Below are positions 62,736 through 64,000 of a stretch of DNA of 64,000 nucleotides, in pieces; position 1 is the first letter of the stretch; each line of letters starts with the position of its first letter. A program made the translations under genes and the position numbers. This DNA is from Alkalicoccobacillus murimartini (lineage in GTDB: Bacteria > Bacillota > Bacilli > Bacillales > Bacillaceae_D): assembly GCF_030813245.1 (NCBI RefSeq), contig NZ_JAUSUA010000005.1, positions 62,001 through 126,000 on the forward strand, given 5' to 3'. The notes beneath the pieces are model-generated. The model was not told the DNA's origin, did no database searches, and saw nothing but the letters and a program-made list of their open reading frames with translations.

Positions 62736-63155
62736 ATGTATAAACAAAAAACAAAGGAAACGGATCATAGTGTCATTGAGTTCATTGAACAAGTTGAAAG
62801 TCCCAAGAAACGTGAGGACGCCTACAAGCTTTTAGATCTATTCATCGAGACGAGTGGACATGAGGCAAAAATGTGGGGCCCAAGCATCATTGGATTTGGT
62901 CGCTATCATTATCGGTATGAATCAGGACACGAAGGAGAAGCGCCACTTGTTGGGTTTTCACCTCGCAAAGCAAAAATTAGTCTATATTTTGCTACAGGTG
63001 ATTCAGAACGTGAACAGCTGTTGAGCAAACTTGGCAAACACACGTCTGGCAAAGCCTGCGTCTATATTAACAAGCTAGCAGACGTGGATGAAGATGTGTT
63101 GAAACAATTGATTAAGCAGTCCATTCGTTTTTTGAAAGAGGCATATCCGGAGTGA
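62736..63155 (+). CDS. DUF1801 (YdhG-like) protein
   Basis: A 139-residue soluble protein with the DUF1801 pattern: MWGPSIIGFGRYHYRYESGHEG (about 46-67), VGFSPRKAKISLYF (about 72-85), LGKHTSGKACVYINKLADVD (about 98-117) and a C-terminal LIKQSIRFLKEAYPE helix. AAAGGAG lies 8 nt before the ATG. The family is widespread and its biochemical role unresolved. It is monocistronic. Confidence 0.85.
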   Translation: MYKQKTKETDHSVIEFIEQVESPKKREDAYKLLDLFIETSGHEAKMWGPSIIGFGRYHYRYESGHEGEAPLVGFSPRKAKISLYFATGDSEREQLLSKLGKHTSGKACVYINKLADVDEDVLKQLIKQSIRFLKEAYPE

Positions 63156-63175
63156 ACGCACGTTTTCAAATCAAT

Positions 63176-63216
63176 AAAAACGTTCCTAGGCATCCAATGC
63201 TCCAGGAACGTTACTG
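63176..63216. terminator. bidirectional terminator
   Basis: AACGTTCCT (63179-63187) pairs with AGGAACGTT (63204-63212). An A-run before and TTTT after suit both the DUF1801 gene and the convergent remnant. Confidence 0.82.
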
Positions 63217-63226
63217 TTTTCTTCAG

Positions 63227-63496
63227 TTAAAAAACCCTACATATCCAATCTGTATCAACATCCATCATGACATTATGATCTAACTCCCCGTCCGCTTTTA
63301 TCCTTTCAAACTGGTGTAATCGGCAAAATACATCAGGGAAATCCCTCATTTCATACGTCATTCCCATTGCTTCCCTATACTTTTGCCTTAATTTCCTCAT
63401 ACGACATGCTTTTCCTGTTATATAAATGTCGTCTTCAAAGCCATCCATTCGAATAATCAGATCATCACAGCTGAGTGCTAGCCAGCTACATATAGC
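63227..63496 (-). pseudogene. probable N-terminally truncated gene
   Basis: The open frame after a TAA at 63497-63499 reads AICSWLALSCDDLIIR and continues through MDGFEDDIYITGKACRMRK to a normal stop, with protein-like composition throughout. The only internal ATG (63448, giving 73 residues) has no ribosome binding site and would cut the sequence in mid-domain. I therefore read it as a gene that lost its 5' end. I do not recognise the family. Confidence 0.45.
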
Positions 63497-63588
63497 TTAG
63501 ATTTGTTTTAATTTTACATGAACATGAGACTCACTTCTATAGGCATCTAAACATACCCTAAAGAAAGCTGATAAAGGAGTTGAGATCC

Positions 63589-63864
63589 TTGTATTCTTTT
63601 AGTAATCGTATTGCTCCACCGCCTCAGGGCTTAGCAGCACCTCCACCCTTCTCTCCACCATTACCTGCTTTTCAGGTGGGGCCAACCGGTATTAGACGTT
63701 GTTTGTATCGTCCCACCTACATCTGGTTATTTAACGGGAATCAGTTTTGGTTCTTCCCTACTTTTGTTGGTCGGCAGAGTGTAATTGGATACCGTTGGAG
63801 CAGGTTTGGCTGGTTTAACTACATTATTGAACAAAGACAAATTCGTTCCTTTCAATGTTTTTAA
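63589..63864 (+). CDS. small proline- and aromatic-rich Bacillus protein, 91 aa
   Basis: TTG 63589 has AAAGGAG 9 nt upstream; TTG 63580 would abut that site. The N-terminal 30 residues are Pro-rich (IAPPPQGLAAPPPFSPPLPA). The rest is a compact aromatic/Arg block, RRCLYRPTYIWLFNGNQFWF followed by FPTFVGRQSVIGYRWSRFGW, ending RSFQCF. From memory similar short proteins are common in Bacillus genomes, often mislabelled as transporters; there is no membrane helix here. A surface or spore-coat role is a guess. Confidence 0.7.
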   Translation: MYSFSNRIAPPPQGLAAPPPFSPPLPAFQVGPTGIRRCLYRPTYIWLFNGNQFWFFPTFVGRQSVIGYRWSRFGWFNYIIEQRQIRSFQCF

Positions 63865-63868
63865 TAGA

Positions 63869-63900
63869 TTCGGAGCAGTGTATGAAACTGCTCCGAATGA
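63869..63900 (+). terminator. hairpin after the aromatic-rich gene
   Basis: TTCGGAGCAGT pairs perfectly with ACTGCTCCGAA around 7 nt. The following bases are only moderately T-rich. Confidence 0.65.
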
Positions 63901-63971
63901 TTCTGTGCGCGTGTAATCACCGTAAAAGTGAGGTATGATTTAAGTAGTAAACTGTTTTACGGAGGAATAGT

Positions 63972-64000
63972 ATGTTTTTTATAAAAAAAGATTCAGTATC
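63972..64000 (+). CDS. start of a gene running off the window
   Basis: ATG 63972 follows GGAGG by 6 nt and opens MFFIKKDSVS. Too little is visible to identify it. An inverted pair GTAAA/TTTTAC (about 63947-63959) lies just upstream, with a possible -10 TATGAT before it. Confidence 0.6.

Overview
The window is a 64-kb stretch of a low-GC Firmicutes chromosome, most likely a salt- or alkali-tolerant member of the Bacillaceae. The evidence is the close match of gene content, operon order and regulatory sites to Bacillus subtilis: mreBH, fruRKA, trePAR, nos, lnrJKLMN, glpFK/glpD/glpP, a KinB-like kinase, yfiBC and a BceAB-type module. Strong AGGAGG ribosome binding sites and TTG/GTG starts fit the same group. 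A free-standing ectoine hydroxylase points to osmoadaptation. I saw no rRNA, tRNA, insertion sequence, prophage or true CRISPR array.

Layout. 0-7 kb: a DCC-family fragment, the actin-like mreBH, ectD and the fructose operon fruR-fruK-fruA with four 10-bp operator repeats. 7-11 kb: a phased-repeat array, then nos-yfmR and a glutathione peroxidase. 11-15 kb: the trehalose operon treP-treA-treR with two TreR operators. 15-21.5 kb: a lipoprotein, a compact A-T-R synthetase gene with its own Sfp-type phosphopantetheinyl transferase, and a membrane-anchored surface protein. 21.7-27.5 kb: a DNA-repair neighbourhood (nfo; carD-uvrA-small ORF; an endonuclease III-like gene). 27.5-34.7 kb: lnrJKLMN-like two-component system plus ABC exporter, divergent from an ECF sigma factor/anti-sigma pair. 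35-38.2 kb: GH51 arabinofuranosidase with cre and AraR-like operators, and a flippase. 38.3-43.3 kb: the glycerol regulon with two leader terminators of the GlpP-controlled type. 43.3-48.3 kb: KinB-like kinase and heterodimeric exporter. 48.3-53.2 kb: BceAB-type peptide-resistance module with its two-component system and two paralogous micropeptides. 53.4-56.4 kb: tetR-MATE and a 2-hydroxyacid dehydrogenase. 56.5-64 kb: glutaminase, trhO, glycerol dehydrogenase, a second phased-repeat array, and small conserved or uncharacterised genes.

Four observations stand out. First, two intergenic arrays of very short motifs are spaced almost exactly 20 bp (two helical turns) apart: 15-16 units of GCGCA at 60.06-60.37 kb, filling the gap between two convergent terminators, and nine units of CAAGA at 7.05-7.22 kb. 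Second, two unlisted, mutually similar 30-31-residue hydrophobic peptides lie in front of the BceAB-type transporter; one is the first gene of that operon. Third, a minimal aldehyde/alcohol-forming peptide synthetase sits beside its own activating enzyme. Fourth, a carD-uvrA operon ends in a 59-residue small ORF and lies among base-excision repair genes.

All calls come from reading the sequence and remembered family knowledge. No database search, alignment or folding program was run.
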